Part shown: piece after piece, positions 63,626-64,000 of the stretch
Layout: every line of letters starts with the position of its first letter
How positions within the stretch are numbered: the stretch's first letter is position 1
Source: Calamus simplicifolius
Lineage: Eukaryota; Streptophyta; Magnoliopsida; Arecales; Arecaceae
DNA: 64,000 bases
NCBI GenBank assembly: GCA_900491605.1
Contig: UESW01003829.1
Location: 1,101,060-1,165,059, forward strand
Reading direction: 5' to 3'
Translations under genes and position numbers: made by a program
Notes under the pieces: model-generated
What the model was told of the DNA's origin: nothing
What the model saw: only the letters and a program-made list of their open reading frames with translations
The model's database searches: none

Positions 63626-64000
63626 ATAGAGATCGGTCCAAAATCGATCATGACCGATCGGAATAAGGGCTTGGATCGATCGCAACCCGGATCGTCGCCG
63701 ATTGGACCGATCGCCACGGTTCGAGATCGATCGTGGCCGATCGGGATCAGGGCTTGGATCGATCGCAACCGTCGGATCGTCAGCGATCTCGGACCGATCG
63801 CATCGGTCTGGGATCGATCATGGCTGATCGGGATGAGGGCTTGGATTGATCGCAACCGTCGGATTGTCGCTGATCGGACCGATCGCCACGGTCCGAGATC
63901 GGTCGTGGCTGATCGGGATCACGGCTTGGATCAATCGCAACCGTCGGATTGTCGCCTATCGGATCGATCGCGACGGTCCGAGATCGTTGATCGCCGACCG
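63626..64000. repeat. About 85-bp CGATCG-rich tandem repeat, continuing past the window
   Basis: GGCTTGGATCGATCGCAACC recurs at 63668, 63751, 63838 and 63923 (spacings 83, 87, 85). Units are full of GATCGATC and CGATCG palindromes and are much more GC-rich than the preceding repeats. Frames here are repeat translations. Confidence 0.85.

Overview
This is plant nuclear DNA, most probably from a monocot (palm-like, though the species cannot be proven from sequence). It is AT-rich, intron-bearing and dominated by nested LTR retrotransposons. The only clear host genes are two copies of 1-aminocyclopropane-1-carboxylate oxidase (ACO), the last enzyme of ethylene biosynthesis. They lie in the same orientation about 32 kb apart. 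The downstream copy (58211-59348, three exons, 312 aa) is intact. The upstream copy (25775-27439) has the same exon layout but two frameshifts, and is annotated as a pseudogene.

Layout. 1-5200: a decayed Ty1/copia element with its 3' LTR. 5591-20661: element A, a 15 kb Ty3/gypsy element of the Tat type with LTRs, gag-pol broken by stops, two 3' tandem arrays and a multi-exon gene on the opposite strand. 20662-25770: AT-rich intergenic DNA with two adjacent Harbinger-like MITEs. 25775-27439: ACO copy 1. About 27480-35960: a minus-strand copia element, split by a very young minus-strand CRM-like chromovirus (29047-34543, TSD ATGTG, LTRs differing by one base). 35961-37289 and 49500-50500: a LINE with a MITE inside it, split by element B (37290-49499, TSD GTTGG), a second Tat-type element with its own array and spliced antisense gene. 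About 52760-57718: element C, a minus-strand internally deleted relative of A, made mostly of about 31-bp repeats; its LTR ends about 0.5 kb before the ATG of ACO copy 2. 60150-60690: a truncated LINE 3' end with a poly(A) tail. 61700-63620: two blocks of CACTA-like hairpin-rich repeats. 63626-64000: a CGATCG-rich tandem repeat running off the end.

How it works together. The sense strand of A and B encodes Gag, protease, reverse transcriptase, RNase H, a second RNase H-like domain and integrase. The opposite strand, between pol and the 3' LTR, carries a separate gene (PF04195-type 'putative gypsy type transposon' domain, then a basic/acidic linker and a coiled coil) with recognisable splice sites. 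The nesting gives relative ages: the LINE is older than B, and the minus-strand copia is older than the CRM-like element, which is the youngest datable insertion. No prokaryotic system, CRISPR array, tRNA or rRNA gene was seen.
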